A DNA stretch of 64,000 bases from Pannonibacter sp. XCT-53 (lineage in GTDB: Bacteria; Pseudomonadota; Alphaproteobacteria; Rhizobiales; Stappiaceae): assembly GCF_009915765.1 (NCBI RefSeq), contig NZ_JAABLQ010000004.1, positions 186,001-250,000 of the forward strand, read 5' to 3'. Below the pieces are notes generated by a model that saw only the letters and a program-made list of their open reading frames with translations, ran no database searches and was not told where the DNA came from. This document shows positions 8,126-17,665 of the stretch, piece by piece. The position numbers and the translations under genes were made by a program. Every line of letters begins with the position of its first letter. The first letter of the stretch is position 1.

Positions 8126-8304
8126 CGTGTCACCCCGGGCGGAGCGGAGCGAAGACCCGGGGCCTACTCGTTTGCAGAGCGGCTTTTTTCCGCTCGATCA
8201 ATCCACCTGCGCACCTGTGCTCCATTCGGTGGCGTCTGACCTTGCTGCAAGGCTCTGGAAGCGAGTGGGCCCCGGCTCTCGCGTTGCTTGGCCGGGGTGA
8301 CACG
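8126..8304. repeat. Bipartite palindromic (REP/BIME-like) element between urtA and urtB
   Basis: The two ends are inverted copies: GTGTCACCCCGG at the left and CCGGGGTGACAC at the right. Each end is itself a hairpin, the left reading CCCCGGGCGGAGCGG and the right, on the other strand, CCCCGGCCAAGCAACGCG. The same two arm types recur, in swapped order, in the element at 53814-53945. The gap 8057-8370 contains no credible gene; the apparent open frame upstream of urtB runs straight through this palindrome and has no coding character. Confidence 0.75.
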
Positions 8305-8370
8305 GAGCTGGATGCTGAAAATGGCGTGCATGTTGGCCCAATCCCAAATCCTTCCAGCCTGGTGGCGCAT

Positions 8371-9999
8371 ATGTCTCTGAAAAATCTGATGATCTGCCTG
8401 CTGGCGCTGGTGTTGGGCGGCATGGTCCAGACGGCCGGCCGGGCGCAAGACGGTGAGGCGCTTCGCCCGCTGGTCAATGCGCTGGCGAAGGGTGGCTTCA
8501 AGGAAACGGAGGCGCAGATCGGTGCGCTGGCTGCAACCGGCAATCCGGCGGTTGCGCCTGCGCTCGAGGCGCTGGCCGAGGGCAATCTCTACGAGCGCAA
8601 GAGCGATGGTCTCGTGGTGGTCGGCGTCCGGTCCGGGGCGGATCTGGCGCTCACCGATCCGCTGACCGGCGCGGCGCTGGGCACGGCTCCCCCTGCCGCG
8701 CTGACCAAGGTCAAGGTCAACAACAGCCTGCGTCGCGTCATCCGCACCGCGCTGGGCGGGCTCACGCTGATGGCGCCCGACTCGTCCGTGCGGCTGTCGG
8801 CGGCCGAGGCGATCTTCAAGTCGCGCGACGGCGACGCCCTGCCGCTTCTGGACCAGGCCATGACCGCCGAGACCGATCAGCGCGTGCGCAAGGCCATGGA
8901 CGAGGCGCGGGCGGCGGTGCTGCTGTCCGGGAGCGCCGACGACGCCCTGAAGCTGGGCTCGATCCGGGTTCTGGCCGAGCGCGGCGACCGTGACGCCCTG
9001 TCGGTGCTGACGGCCGTGGCCGGCGACGCCTCGACCTCCGAGCCGGTGCGGGAGGCCGCGACGCGGGCGATCAGCGGCATCAACCAGAAGCTGGCGCTGT
9101 GGGACGCGGGGCAGAACATCTGGTCCGGCATCTCGCTGGGCTCGGTCCTGCTGCTGGCGGCCATCGGCCTTGCCATCACCTTCGGCGTGATGGGGGTCAT
9201 CAACATGGCGCATGGCGAGATGGTGATGATCGGGGCCTATGTGACCTTCATGGTGCAGGAAGTGATCCGCAGCAGCGCGCCGGGCCTCTTCAACGGGTCG
9301 CTGGCGATTGCCCTGCCGCTTGCCTTTCTCGTCACGGCGCTGATCGGCATCTGCATCGAGCGCGGCATCATCCGCTTCCTGTATGGCCGGCCGCTGGAGA
9401 CCCTGCTGGCCACCTGGGGCCTGTCGCTGATCCTGCAGCAGGCCGTGCGCTCCATCTTCGGCCCGACCAACCGGGAAGTCGGCAATCCGGACTGGATGTC
9501 CGGTGCCTTCCAGCTCGGCGAGCTGACCATCACCTACAACCGCCTCTGGATCGTGGTGTTCTCGCTGCTGGTCTTCGCCGGGCTGATCCTCGTGCTGAAG
9601 AAGACCCCCTTCGGCCTCTACACCCGCGCGGTCACCCAGAACCGGCGCATGGCGGCCTCGATGGGCATCCGCACGCCCTGGATCGATGCGCTGACCTTCG
9701 GTCTAGGCTCCGGCATCGCGGGCATTGCCGGGGTGGCGCTGTCGCAGATCGACAACGTGTCGCCGAACCTTGGTCAGGGCTACATCATCGACAGCTTCAT
9801 GGTCGTGGTGTTCGGCGGGGTCGGCAATCTCTGGGGCACGCTGGTCGGCGCGCTGACCCTTGGCGTCGTGAACAAGTTCCTGGAACCCTATGCCGGGGCC
9901 GTGCTCGCCAAGATCCTCATGCTCGTCTTCATCATCCTCTTCATCCAGAAGCGTCCGCGCGGGCTGTTCGCCCTCAAGGGCCGGGCAGTCGAAGCATGA
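8371..9999 (+). CDS. urtB: Urea ABC transporter permease UrtB
   Basis: 542 residues from ATG 8371, placed where a signal peptide begins (MSLKNLMICLLALVLGG). After it comes a periplasmic N-terminal region of about 230 residues with HEAT-like helical repeats (SSVRLSAAEAIFKS, DQRVRKAMDEARAAV), a hallmark of UrtB. From about residue 250 there is a LivH-type permease with INMAHGEMVMIGAY and the conserved GVALSQIDNVSPNLGQ loop. It forms the membrane channel with UrtC. The open frame extends 95 codons further upstream but that part crosses the palindromic element. Its stop overlaps the urtC start by four bases. Confidence 0.96.
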   Translation: MSLKNLMICLLALVLGGMVQTAGRAQDGEALRPLVNALAKGGFKETEAQIGALAATGNPAVAPALEALAEGNLYERKSDGLVVVGVRSGADLALTDPLTGAALGTAPPAALTKVKVNNSLRRVIRTALGGLTLMAPDSSVRLSAAEAIFKSRDGDALPLLDQAMTAETDQRVRKAMDEARAAVLLSGSADDALKLGSIRVLAERGDRDALSVLTAVAGDASTSEPVREAATRAISGINQKLALWDAGQNIWSGISLGSVLLLAAIGLAITFGVMGVINMAHGEMVMIGAYVTFMVQEVIRSSAPGLFNGSLAIALPLAFLVTALIGICIERGIIRFLYGRPLETLLATWGLSLILQQAVRSIFGPTNREVGNPDWMSGAFQLGELTITYNRLWIVVFSLLVFAGLILVLKKTPFGLYTRAVTQNRRMAASMGIRTPWIDALTFGLGSGIAGIAGVALSQIDNVSPNLGQGYIIDSFMVVVFGGVGNLWGTLVGALTLGVVNKFLEPYAGAVLAKILMLVFIILFIQKRPRGLFALKGRAVEA

Positions 10000-11153
10000 T
10001 CACATCCTTCCTCCTGCGCGCCTTCGACCGTCAGGCGGCGCTGTTCCTGGCCATCCTCGGCCTTGTCATTGTCGCGGTGCCGGCGCTCAACCTGCTGCTG
10101 CCGCCGGACCATCCGCTGCATGTGCCGACCTATGCGGTCAGCCTGATGGGCAAGTACCTGACCTATGCGCTGCTGGCGCTGTCGGTGGATCTGGTCTGGG
10201 GTTACTGCGGCATCCTCTCGCTCGGACACGGTGCCTTCTTTGCCCTCGGCGGCTATGCCATGGGCATGTACCTGATGCGCCAGATCGGTCCGCGCGGCGT
10301 CTATGGTGATCCGGTGCTGCCGGACTTCATGGTGTTCCTGAACTGGCAGGAGCTGCCGTGGTACTGGTACGGCTTCGACATGTTCCCCTTTGCGCTGCTG
10401 ATGGTGCTCTTGGTGCCAGGCGTGCTGGCCTTCATCTTCGGCTGGTTTGCCTTCCGCTCGCGCGTGTCCGGGGTCTATCTGTCGATCATCACCCAGGCGC
10501 TCACCTATGCGCTGCTGCTCGCCTTCTTCCGCAATGACATGGGCTTTGGCGGCAACAACGGCCTCACCGACTTCAAGGACATCCTCGGCTTCCCGGTCCA
10601 GGCGGACGGGACGCGCGCGGCGCTCTTCGTTGCCTCCGGGCTGGCCCTGATCCTGTGCTTCCTGCTGGCCCGTGCCGTGACCCGCTCCAAGCTGGGCAAG
10701 GTGCTGGTGGCGGTGCGCGATGCCGAGAGCCGGACGCGCTTCCTCGGCTACCGGGTGGAGCATTACAAGCTGTTCGTCTGGACCCTGTCGGCGATGATGG
10801 CCGGGCTGGCCGGCGCGCTCTACGTGCCGCAGGTCGGCATCATCAACCCGGGCGAGTTCGAGCCGGCCAACTCCATCGAGGCCGTCATCTGGGTTGCCGT
10901 CGGCGGGCGCGGCACGCTGTTCGGGCCGATCGTCGGCGCGGTGCTGGTCAATTACGGCAAGACCTGGTTCACGGCCGTGCTGCCGGAGGTCTGGCTGTTT
11001 GCCCTCGGGGCGCTGTTCGTGATCGTCACCCTGTTCCTGCCCAAGGGGCTGGTCGGTCTCGTGGCCATGGTCCGTCGCCGGATGCCGCGGCGCGGCAACC
11101 AGACCTCCGATGCCGCACCCCCCCCGGCAGCCAAGCCCCAACCGGCGGAGTAA
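9996..11153 (+). CDS. urtC: Urea ABC transporter permease UrtC
   Basis: 385 residues. LivM-type permease: VDLVWGYCGILSLGHGAFFALGG near the N-terminus, SGVYLSIITQALTYAL in the middle, and IEAVIWVAVGGRGTLFGP near the end, the EAA-like coupling region that contacts the ATPases. The NNGLTDFKDILGFP segment is characteristic of UrtC. ATGA overlap with urtB indicates coupled translation; urtD starts 3 bases after its stop. The last 30 residues are a Pro/Ala-rich cytoplasmic tail of no obvious function. Confidence 0.96.
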   Translation: MITSFLLRAFDRQAALFLAILGLVIVAVPALNLLLPPDHPLHVPTYAVSLMGKYLTYALLALSVDLVWGYCGILSLGHGAFFALGGYAMGMYLMRQIGPRGVYGDPVLPDFMVFLNWQELPWYWYGFDMFPFALLMVLLVPGVLAFIFGWFAFRSRVSGVYLSIITQALTYALLLAFFRNDMGFGGNNGLTDFKDILGFPVQADGTRAALFVASGLALILCFLLARAVTRSKLGKVLVAVRDAESRTRFLGYRVEHYKLFVWTLSAMMAGLAGALYVPQVGIINPGEFEPANSIEAVIWVAVGGRGTLFGPIVGAVLVNYGKTWFTAVLPEVWLFALGALFVIVTLFLPKGLVGLVAMVRRRMPRRGNQTSDAAPPPAAKPQPAE

Positions 11154-11156
11154 GCC

Positions 11157-11900
11157 ATGCGCCAGTCCAGCCTTCTCTATCTCGACGGCGTCAGCGTTTC
11201 CTTCGACGGGTTCCGCGCGCTCAACTCCCTCTCTCTGGTGATCGAGCCGGGCGAGATGCGGGCCATCATCGGCCCCAATGGCGCGGGCAAGACGACGATG
11301 ATGGATGTCATCACCGGCAAGACCCGGCCCGACAGCGGCGAGGTGTTCTTTGCCGGCGACACGGACCTGACCCGCCTGGACGAGGCCGCGATCGCCGAGC
11401 TGGGCATCGGCCGCAAGTTCCAGAAGCCGACCGTGTTCGAGAGCCACACCGTCTGGGACAATCTGGAGCTGGCGCTGAAGGCGCCGCGCGGGCCGTTCTC
11501 GACCCTGTTCCACGCGCTGCGCCCGGCCGAACGGGCTCGCATCGAGGAGTTGCTGGAGCTGATCCGGCTTGGCAGTCGGCGGGATGATCTGGCCGCCAAC
11601 CTCAGCCACGGCCAGAAGCAGTGGCTGGAGATCGGCATGCTGCTGGCGCAGGAACCGCAGCTGCTTCTGGTCGACGAGCCGGCAGCCGGCATGACCGATG
11701 CCGAGACCGCCGAGACGGCCGATCTCCTGCGCGACATCAACAAGACCCGCTCGGTCGTGGTGGTGGAACACGACATGACCTTCATCCGCGCGCTGGGCGT
11801 CAAGGTGACCGTGCTGCACGAGGGATCGGTGCTGGCCGAGGGGTCTATCGACCATGTGTCGTCGGACGAGCGGGTGGTGGAGGTTTATCTGGGGCGGTGA
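11157..11900 (+). CDS. urtD: Urea ABC transporter ATP-binding protein UrtD
   Basis: 247 residues. LivG-type ATPase with Walker A GPNGAGKTT near residue 40, Q-loop in GIGRKFQKPTVFE, signature LSHGQKQWLEIGMLL, Walker B LLLVDEPAAGMTD and switch His in VVVEHDM. Energises urea uptake together with UrtE. It follows urtC at 3 bases and is followed by a 165-base gap with a strong hairpin before urtE. Family assignment is by motif plus operon position; the sequence alone would only say branched-chain-type ATPase. Confidence 0.95.
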   Translation: MRQSSLLYLDGVSVSFDGFRALNSLSLVIEPGEMRAIIGPNGAGKTTMMDVITGKTRPDSGEVFFAGDTDLTRLDEAAIAELGIGRKFQKPTVFESHTVWDNLELALKAPRGPFSTLFHALRPAERARIEELLELIRLGSRRDDLAANLSHGQKQWLEIGMLLAQEPQLLLVDEPAAGMTDAETAETADLLRDINKTRSVVVVEHDMTFIRALGVKVTVLHEGSVLAEGSIDHVSSDERVVEVYLGR

Positions 11901-11930
11901 GGCAATGGACCGCCCGGTTTGTCTGGCCGT

Positions 11931-11955
11931 CCTCTCCCCCTCAAGGGGGGGAGAG
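11931..11955. repeat. Strong GC hairpin in the urtD-urtE gap
   Basis: CCTCTCCCCC, a TCAA loop, then GGGGGGAGAGG gives a 10-base-pair perfect stem. No T-run follows, so it is not a typical intrinsic terminator; it may stabilise or attenuate the mRNA between urtD and urtE. The rest of 11901-12065 is non-coding by eye, with a second weaker CCTCC...GGGGGG pairing near 12008-12025. Confidence 0.6.
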
Positions 11956-12065
11956 GAGGCCGCGGCGAGCTGGAAGGCAATGCGCGACGGTCGGTCTGTT
12001 CCGGACCTCCCTCCACGGGGGGCGAAAACAGGCGGTGGCGTTTGATGGCGAATTCGGAGCAGGCC

Positions 12066-12761
12066 ATGCTGAGCGTTGAGAAGATTGATCTGCACTACGG
12101 GGCCGCACAGGCGTTGAAGGCGGTGTCGCTGGAGGCGAAGGTGGGGGAAGTGACCTGCGTCATGGGGCGAAATGGCGTGGGCAAGACCTCGACCCTGCGC
12201 GCCATTGCCGGACAGCAGGGCATCAGCGCCGGCCGCATCCTCTGGGAGGGGCAGGACATCTCCAGGCTCGCGCCGCACCAGCGCGCCCGGCTGGGCATCG
12301 CGGTGGTGCCGCAGGGGCGCGAGATCTTCCCGCTCCTGAGCGTGAAGGAAAACCTCGAGACCGGCTATGCGCCGCTGGCCTGGCGCGACCGCCGGATCCC
12401 GGGCGAGATCTTTGATCTGTTCCCCGTGCTGAAGGCGATGCTGTCGCGTCGCGGTGGCGACCTTTCGGGCGGCCAGCAGCAGCAGCTCGCCATTGCCCGC
12501 GCCCTCGTCACCCGGCCGCGCTTGCTCATTCTCGACGAGCCGACCGAGGGCATCCAGCCGTCGATCATCAAGGACATCGGCCGGGCCATCGACTGGCTGC
12601 GGCAGCAGGGCACCATGGCCATCGTGCTGGTCGAGCAGTACTTCGAGTTCGCCCGCGATCTCGCCGACCGTTTTGCGGTCATGGACCGGGGGGAGGTCGT
12701 CATGTCCGGTGTCCGGGCCGAGCTGGACGAGGCGCAGGTGCGCCGTCATCTCACGGTCTAG
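12066..12761 (+). CDS. urtE: Urea ABC transporter ATP-binding protein UrtE
   Basis: 231 residues from ATG 12066, chosen because GGAG sits six bases upstream and UrtE proteins normally begin like MLSVEKIDLHYGAAQAL; an in-frame ATG at 12045 is possible. LivF-type ATPase: Walker A GRNGVGKTS, signature LSGGQQQQLAIARAL, Walker B LLILDEPTEGIQPSI, switch region VLVEQYFEFA. It is the last gene of urtABCDE and pairs with UrtD. The EGIQPSIIKDIG segment is characteristic of this subfamily. Confidence 0.95.
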   Translation: MLSVEKIDLHYGAAQALKAVSLEAKVGEVTCVMGRNGVGKTSTLRAIAGQQGISAGRILWEGQDISRLAPHQRARLGIAVVPQGREIFPLLSVKENLETGYAPLAWRDRRIPGEIFDLFPVLKAMLSRRGGDLSGGQQQQLAIARALVTRPRLLILDEPTEGIQPSIIKDIGRAIDWLRQQGTMAIVLVEQYFEFARDLADRFAVMDRGEVVMSGVRAELDEAQVRRHLTV

Positions 12762-12838
12762 GCAGCTTCGACAATTCAAGGTCACGCTGTTGACATGCTT
12801 TGGCCTAGACTAGCCGCGATTCGATTGCGGAGGACGGG

Positions 12839-15784
12839 ATGAAGCGTGCGCTGATCGCCTTGGCCGGGGCCGGGCTGCTCGTCGGGACGGCTGCCGTCGT
12901 GCTGCCCCTGTTCCTGCCTAGGGATGCCATCAAGGCGCGGGTCGTGCAGGAGCTGGAAGCGGCCACCGGCTGGCATCTGCGCATCGACGGTCCCGTTGCC
13001 ATCTCCCTGCTTCCGACCCTCACCCTGTCGGCGAGCGATGTCGGCCTTGCCGGTGCAGGCGGGGCCGAAGGCCTCGAGTTCGCGCAGGCGGAGGCGGTGC
13101 AGTTCTCGCTGGCCTGGGGTGCCCTGGTCGGCGGCGCGGTGCAGGTCACCGGGGTCCGGCTCGACAGCCCCCGTCTGGCCCTGACGGTGGACGCCGAGGG
13201 ACGGACCAGCTGGGCGCCGCGCCAGCCCATGAAGCGGATCGAGAGCGTCTTCACCCAGTTCGGTGGTCCGGCGCCGGCGCCGGAGGCCGGGCCCGAGACC
13301 CCGCCGGTGGAAGTCACCGGTGGCGATCAGGCCGCCGTGCAGGAACTGGCGGGTCTGACCCGCATCGGCTTCGACGACATCGTCATCCGCCAGGGAGAGC
13401 TGAGCTACGCTGACGAGCGCAGTGGCCGTACCCTCGCGCTCACCGCCGTTGACGCCCGCCTTTCCGTCCCCGATCTCTCCGGGCCGGCGAAGCTGACCGG
13501 CACGGCCGTCTGGGAGGGCCAGGCCCTCACCATTGCCGCCGAGGCGGATTCCCCGGTGAAGCTTGCCGGCGGCGCTGCGGCGGCGGTTGCGGCCACCCTG
13601 TCCTCCGGCAAGGCGAGCCTGACGGCAAAGGGCAGCCTCGGGCTGGCGCCGCTTGCGCTTGATCTCAGGCTGGACGGTGAGGCTGCCTCGCTGGCCGATG
13701 CGACGCTGCTGGCCGGTCTTGGTGCGGATGCCGCGCCGGCGCTGGCCGGGGCGGTGAAGCTTGGCGGGCGCATTGCCGCGAGCCCGGCGGAAGTCCTGGT
13801 GCATGAGGCGACGCTCGGGGTCGGCAGCCTTGCCCTCTCCGGGGCGGCCCAGGCCGAGCTCGGCGGCAAGGCGCCGCGCATCACCGGACGGGTGCAGTCC
13901 ACCGGCGGCACGCTTGCCGACATCCTGACCCTGACCGGCCGCAGCCTTCCGGCCGAAGGCTCCTTCGCGACCGACCTCACCTTTGCCGCTTCCGGGCAGA
14001 GCACGGCCGAACTGCTCGCAAGCCTCGAGCTGGCCGGCAGCGTCACCCTCAAGGACGGCCGGGTGACCGGCCTTGGTCTTGCCTCGCTCGCCGGCGGCGA
14101 TCCGTCTGCCGATGCGCTGACCGGGCTCAACATGACGGCGAAGTTCGACGGTCTGGGCAAGCCCGTGGGCGTGACGGGCCAGGTCAGCTGGCGCGGCGAG
14201 CCCTTTGCCATCCGCGGCAAGGTCACGCCGGCACCGATGCTGGCCGGACTGCCCGCGCCGATCGACATTCGTGCCCAGGGCCAGCGCGTGACGCTCGGCT
14301 TTGATGGGCGCGTCACCGGCGCCGAAGGCGTGTCGGGGGACCTGCTCGTGGAGACGGCGGACCTGCGCGCTCTGCTCGGCTGGCTCGGCCGGCCGTTGCC
14401 ACGCGGCGAGGGGCTCAAGGCCTTTTCACTGGCTGGCCAGCTGCAGCTCGCGCCGGAGGCGGTCCGGTTTGCGGGCGCGCGCTTTGCCCTGGACGGCATA
14501 AAGGGCACGGGCGAGGGCAGCCTGCGCTTCGGCGCGGTTCCCAAACTCACCGCCACGCTGGCGCTGGAGAGCCTGCCGCTCGACCCCTATCTCGGGGCCG
14601 CGACGACAGGCGGCGGCGGGGCTGGTGGCAAGACCCCGCGCGCCGGCGCGGCGGCGCCGGGGGGCTGGAGCAACACGCCGGTCGATTTCGGCGGGCTTGG
14701 CGCAGTCGATGCCGACCTGACGCTCACGGCCGGCGCCATCACGTGGGACAAGATCCGCATCGGCGAAAGCGCGCTTGCGGTCACGATCCTCGACGGGACA
14801 CTCGCCGCGAGCCTTGAGCGCATGGCCCTCTATGGCGGCACCGGCAAGGGCAACCTGTCGATCGAGGGGGGAGCGCGCCAGCCGCGCATCGGCGCGACCC
14901 TCGAGCTTGCCGGCCTGAACGGGCGCGACTTCCTGCGCGACGCCACGGGCCTCTCCTGGCTGCAGGGTGTCGCGGCCCTGTCGTTCGATCTCTCGAGCCA
15001 GGGCAGCAGCGAGGCCGAACTGGTGGGCAATCTCGCTGGTTCGGCCCGTGTCGGCTTCACGGACGGCGCCATTCTCGGCGTCAACATTCCCAAGATGGTG
15101 CGCGGACTTGCGGTGGAAACGCTGCTCGGCTGGCAGACGGCCAAAGACAACCAGACCGACTTCAACAGCCTCAGCGCCTCCTTCTCGCTGCAGAACGGCG
15201 TGGCGGTCAGCAGCGATCTCGTCATGACCGGACCTCTGGTGCAGATGACCGGCGGCGGCACCACCGACATGCCGGCGATGACGCTCGACTGGCGCGTCGA
15301 ACCCCGCATCGTGCCGGTGCTGGAGGGCATCGCGCCGCAGCCGCGCAAGAAGGGTGAGGACAAGCAGATGGGCGGCCTCGGCGTGCCCATCGTCATTCGC
15401 GGACCCTGGGCCAAGCCGCAGATCTATCCGGACATCCAGGGCATCCTGGAAAATCCGGCGGCCGCCTACCAGCAGCTGGAAGAGCTGGGCGGGGGCTTCG
15501 TCAAGCTGCTGCGGGCCAAGCCCGAGGACGTGCTCACGGCCACTGCCGGCCGGCTGCTCGACCAGGCCACCGGCGGCCGCACCCAGATCGACGTGCAGAA
15601 GGTTCTGGACGGCGAGGTCAATGACCAGGAGGTGCTGAAGGCGGTGGAAGAGGGCTTCGGCCTGCCGCAAGGCTTCCTCGGGTCGCTCGGGGTGCCCGGC
15701 CTGCAGACCGGCGAGACGGCGTCCGGCGCCCAGTCCGGTCCGGTCGTCATCCCCGAGCAGCCGGTCGCCCCTCCGCCTCCCTGA
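12839..15784 (+). CDS. AsmA family protein
   Basis: 981 residues. A single N-terminal membrane anchor (residues about 4-28) is followed by DAIKARVVQELEAATGWHLRIDGPV, the start of an AsmA domain, and a long beta-rich body full of repeated Gly/Ala/Leu strands. The C-terminal part (around residues 740-860: FTDGAILGVNIPKMVRGL, then TGPLVQMTGGGT) is the second conserved AsmA block. AsmA-like proteins span the periplasm and are thought to move phospholipid toward the outer membrane. It stands alone, 77 bases after urtE, with a degenerate repeat after its stop. The name of the paralogue cannot be decided. Confidence 0.9.
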   Translation: MKRALIALAGAGLLVGTAAVVLPLFLPRDAIKARVVQELEAATGWHLRIDGPVAISLLPTLTLSASDVGLAGAGGAEGLEFAQAEAVQFSLAWGALVGGAVQVTGVRLDSPRLALTVDAEGRTSWAPRQPMKRIESVFTQFGGPAPAPEAGPETPPVEVTGGDQAAVQELAGLTRIGFDDIVIRQGELSYADERSGRTLALTAVDARLSVPDLSGPAKLTGTAVWEGQALTIAAEADSPVKLAGGAAAAVAATLSSGKASLTAKGSLGLAPLALDLRLDGEAASLADATLLAGLGADAAPALAGAVKLGGRIAASPAEVLVHEATLGVGSLALSGAAQAELGGKAPRITGRVQSTGGTLADILTLTGRSLPAEGSFATDLTFAASGQSTAELLASLELAGSVTLKDGRVTGLGLASLAGGDPSADALTGLNMTAKFDGLGKPVGVTGQVSWRGEPFAIRGKVTPAPMLAGLPAPIDIRAQGQRVTLGFDGRVTGAEGVSGDLLVETADLRALLGWLGRPLPRGEGLKAFSLAGQLQLAPEAVRFAGARFALDGIKGTGEGSLRFGAVPKLTATLALESLPLDPYLGAATTGGGGAGGKTPRAGAAAPGGWSNTPVDFGGLGAVDADLTLTAGAITWDKIRIGESALAVTILDGTLAASLERMALYGGTGKGNLSIEGGARQPRIGATLELAGLNGRDFLRDATGLSWLQGVAALSFDLSSQGSSEAELVGNLAGSARVGFTDGAILGVNIPKMVRGLAVETLLGWQTAKDNQTDFNSLSASFSLQNGVAVSSDLVMTGPLVQMTGGGTTDMPAMTLDWRVEPRIVPVLEGIAPQPRKKGEDKQMGGLGVPIVIRGPWAKPQIYPDIQGILENPAAAYQQLEELGGGFVKLLRAKPEDVLTATAGRLLDQATGGRTQIDVQKVLDGEVNDQEVLKAVEEGFGLPQGFLGSLGVPGLQTGETASGAQSGPVVIPEQPVAPPPP

Positions 15785-15862
15785 TCGGTCGGAGGGCCGG
15801 GTGCGGGTCTGCAGCGGGCAGGCCGGCACGGATCAGGCCAGGAAAGATCAGACCGGTACAGA

Positions 15863-16480
15863 TCAGGCGCGCACGGGGGCGGCCGGAACGGCGAGTGCCT
15901 GACGCATGAGCGCGACGCTCTCGGCGATGGTGCCGGTGTTGTCGATGCGGATAAGGCCGTCAATCCCCGGCATGTCGAGGTCGGCCTGATCGAGGCGCGC
16001 CTCGATCTGCTCCCGCGTTTCGCGGCCGCGGGCAGCGAGGCGCTCGGCAAGGATCTCGCGTGGGGCGGTGATCAGCAGCACCCGGACATGGGCATACTTG
16101 GCCTGCGCCAGCGGCAGCGCGCGCCGGGCGCCGTTGGCGATGACCGTGAGGCCTTGCCGCACGGCGGTGTCGACGCTCGGCGGCAGGATGTAGCCGAGAC
16201 CATGCGCCTCCCAGGCCAGCGCGACCTCGCCGCAGGCGCAGCGGCGGTCATACTCGGCCCGGTCGATGACGTCGTGATCCTCGGTCGCCCCGTCGGCGGC
16301 GCGGGTGATCAGGCGGCGGGTGAAGACGAAGCGGGGATCGGCGCTGAGGTCGGCCCGGAGCGCGTTCATCAGCGTGTCCTTGCCCGCGCCGCTCGGCCCG
16401 ACGACGAGGATCAGCCGGCCGGGACCGACCGGAGCCCGGCGTCCGGTCTCGAGACTGTCCATTGCTGCGATGTCGGTCAT
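15863..16480 (-). CDS. phnN: Ribose 1,5-bisphosphokinase PhnN
   Basis: 205 residues. P-loop GPSGAGKDT near residue 28, then FVFTRRLITRAADGATEDHDVI, the guanylate-kinase-like segment that marks PhnN. It phosphorylates ribose 1,5-bisphosphate to PRPP, the last step that returns the sugar of phosphonate breakdown to nucleotide synthesis. It is the distal gene of the phn cluster, 42 bases after phnM. The ATG at 16480 gives a slightly long N-terminus; ATG 16462 (MDSLETG) is a possible alternative. Confidence 0.92.
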   Translation of the reverse strand: MTDIAAMDSLETGRRAPVGPGRLILVVGPSGAGKDTLMNALRADLSADPRFVFTRRLITRAADGATEDHDVIDRAEYDRRCACGEVALAWEAHGLGYILPPSVDTAVRQGLTVIANGARRALPLAQAKYAHVRVLLITAPREILAERLAARGRETREQIEARLDQADLDMPGIDGLIRIDNTGTIAESVALMRQALAVPAAPVRA

Positions 16481-16522
16481 GTCCGGCTCCGTCTGGACGT
16501 CCGCCTTCCGGCGACTTCTGCT

Positions 16523-17665
16523 TCAGGCGACGCGGCGGCCTTCGCGCCAGACGCCACGCACCACCGGCACGGACCCGACCATGCGCACCTGCACCAGATC
16601 GGCGCGCCGGCCCTCGACGAGGCGGCCGCGATCGTGCAGGCCGGCCATGTCCGCCGGGGTCGAGGTGACCATGGTGATGGCCCTCGGCAGCGTCAGGCTG
16701 TCGATCTCGTCGGCGAGCTGGAATGCCGCCTGCAGCAGCGACACCGGCACATAGTCCGACGACAGGATGTCGAGGCAGCCGTCCTCGGCAAGGGCCCGGG
16801 CAGAGATGTTGCCCGAATGGGAGCCGCCACGCACCACGTTCGGGCCGCCCATCAGCACGCCCATGCCGGCCGCATGGGAGGCGCGGGCCGCTTCCAGGGT
16901 GGTCGGGAATTCGGCGATGCGGGTGTTGAGGCTGATCGCCTCGTCCACATGCGCCACCGTGGCGTCGTCATGGCTGGCGATGATGATCCCGTGCTCGGCG
17001 GCAATGACCGACAGGAGCTTGCGGTTGCGCGGAGCGATGTCATCGGCACGGGCGCGGCGCTTCTCGATGAACTCGGCCATCTGCTCGTCGGTGAAGCCCT
17101 TCTTGGACTTGTAGTAGAGCTTGTAGGCGTCGAGGGAGACGAACTGGCGCTGGCCCGGCGTGTGGTCCATCAGCGAGATCAGCTTGACGCGCGGGTCGTG
17201 GCCGAAGATCTCGAAACCTTCCATCACGTCCGGCGCGGACACTTCGCAGCGCAGGTGGATGAAGTGATCGGCACGCAGGCGGTTCTCGGCCTGGGCGGTC
17301 TCGATCGCATCAGCCAGCAGACGCATGTCGGCCGCCTGCAGGTCCGCGTCCTCGTCCATGCCGATGCGCAGGGCATCGAACACGGTGGTGATGCCGGCGC
17401 AGGCGATCTGGGCGTCATGGGCCTGCACGGAGGAGACCGGGTTCCAGCGCACCTTCGGACGCGGGGCGTAGTGCACCTCAAGGTGGTCCGTGTGCAGCTC
17501 GACCAGGCCGGGGATGAGATAGTCGCCCTCGCAGTCATGGCCATGGGCAGAGGGGCCGGTGGCGATCCCGGAGATCAGGCCGGCACGGGTGTCGAGGCTG
17601 CCCTCGATCACCTCGTCGGGAAGCACGAGGCGGGCGTTGCGGAAGCTGTGGGTCATCTCGGTCAT
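16523..17665 (-). CDS. phnM: Alpha-D-ribose 1-methylphosphonate 5-triphosphate diphosphatase PhnM
   Basis: 380 residues from ATG 17665 with AGGA upstream. Amidohydrolase-superfamily protein with the metal site GLVELHTDHLEVHYAPRP near residue 50, further metal ligands in HDDATVAHVDEA, and the PNVVRGGSHSGN motif. It removes pyrophosphate from ribosyl 1-methylphosphonate 5-triphosphate, making the substrate for the C-P lyase PhnJ. It lies after DUF1045 with a 24-base gap. Length is normal for PhnM. Confidence 0.95.
   Translation of the reverse strand: MTEMTHSFRNARLVLPDEVIEGSLDTRAGLISGIATGPSAHGHDCEGDYLIPGLVELHTDHLEVHYAPRPKVRWNPVSSVQAHDAQIACAGITTVFDALRIGMDEDADLQAADMRLLADAIETAQAENRLRADHFIHLRCEVSAPDVMEGFEIFGHDPRVKLISLMDHTPGQRQFVSLDAYKLYYKSKKGFTDEQMAEFIEKRRARADDIAPRNRKLLSVIAAEHGIIIASHDDATVAHVDEAISLNTRIAEFPTTLEAARASHAAGMGVLMGGPNVVRGGSHSGNISARALAEDGCLDILSSDYVPVSLLQAAFQLADEIDSLTLPRAITMVTSTPADMAGLHDRGRLVEGRRADLVQVRMVGSVPVVRGVWREGRRVA

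Noticed and set aside
8086..8370. 95-codon N-terminal extension of urtB
   Set aside because: Runs through a palindromic repeat, has no homologous look, and the true start is followed by a signal peptide.
9888..12785. 965-codon minus-strand open frame antisense to urtB-urtE
   Set aside because: It mirrors the real urt genes, has no RBS or domain, and its peptide is His/Arg/Gly-rich as expected of high-GC antisense frames.
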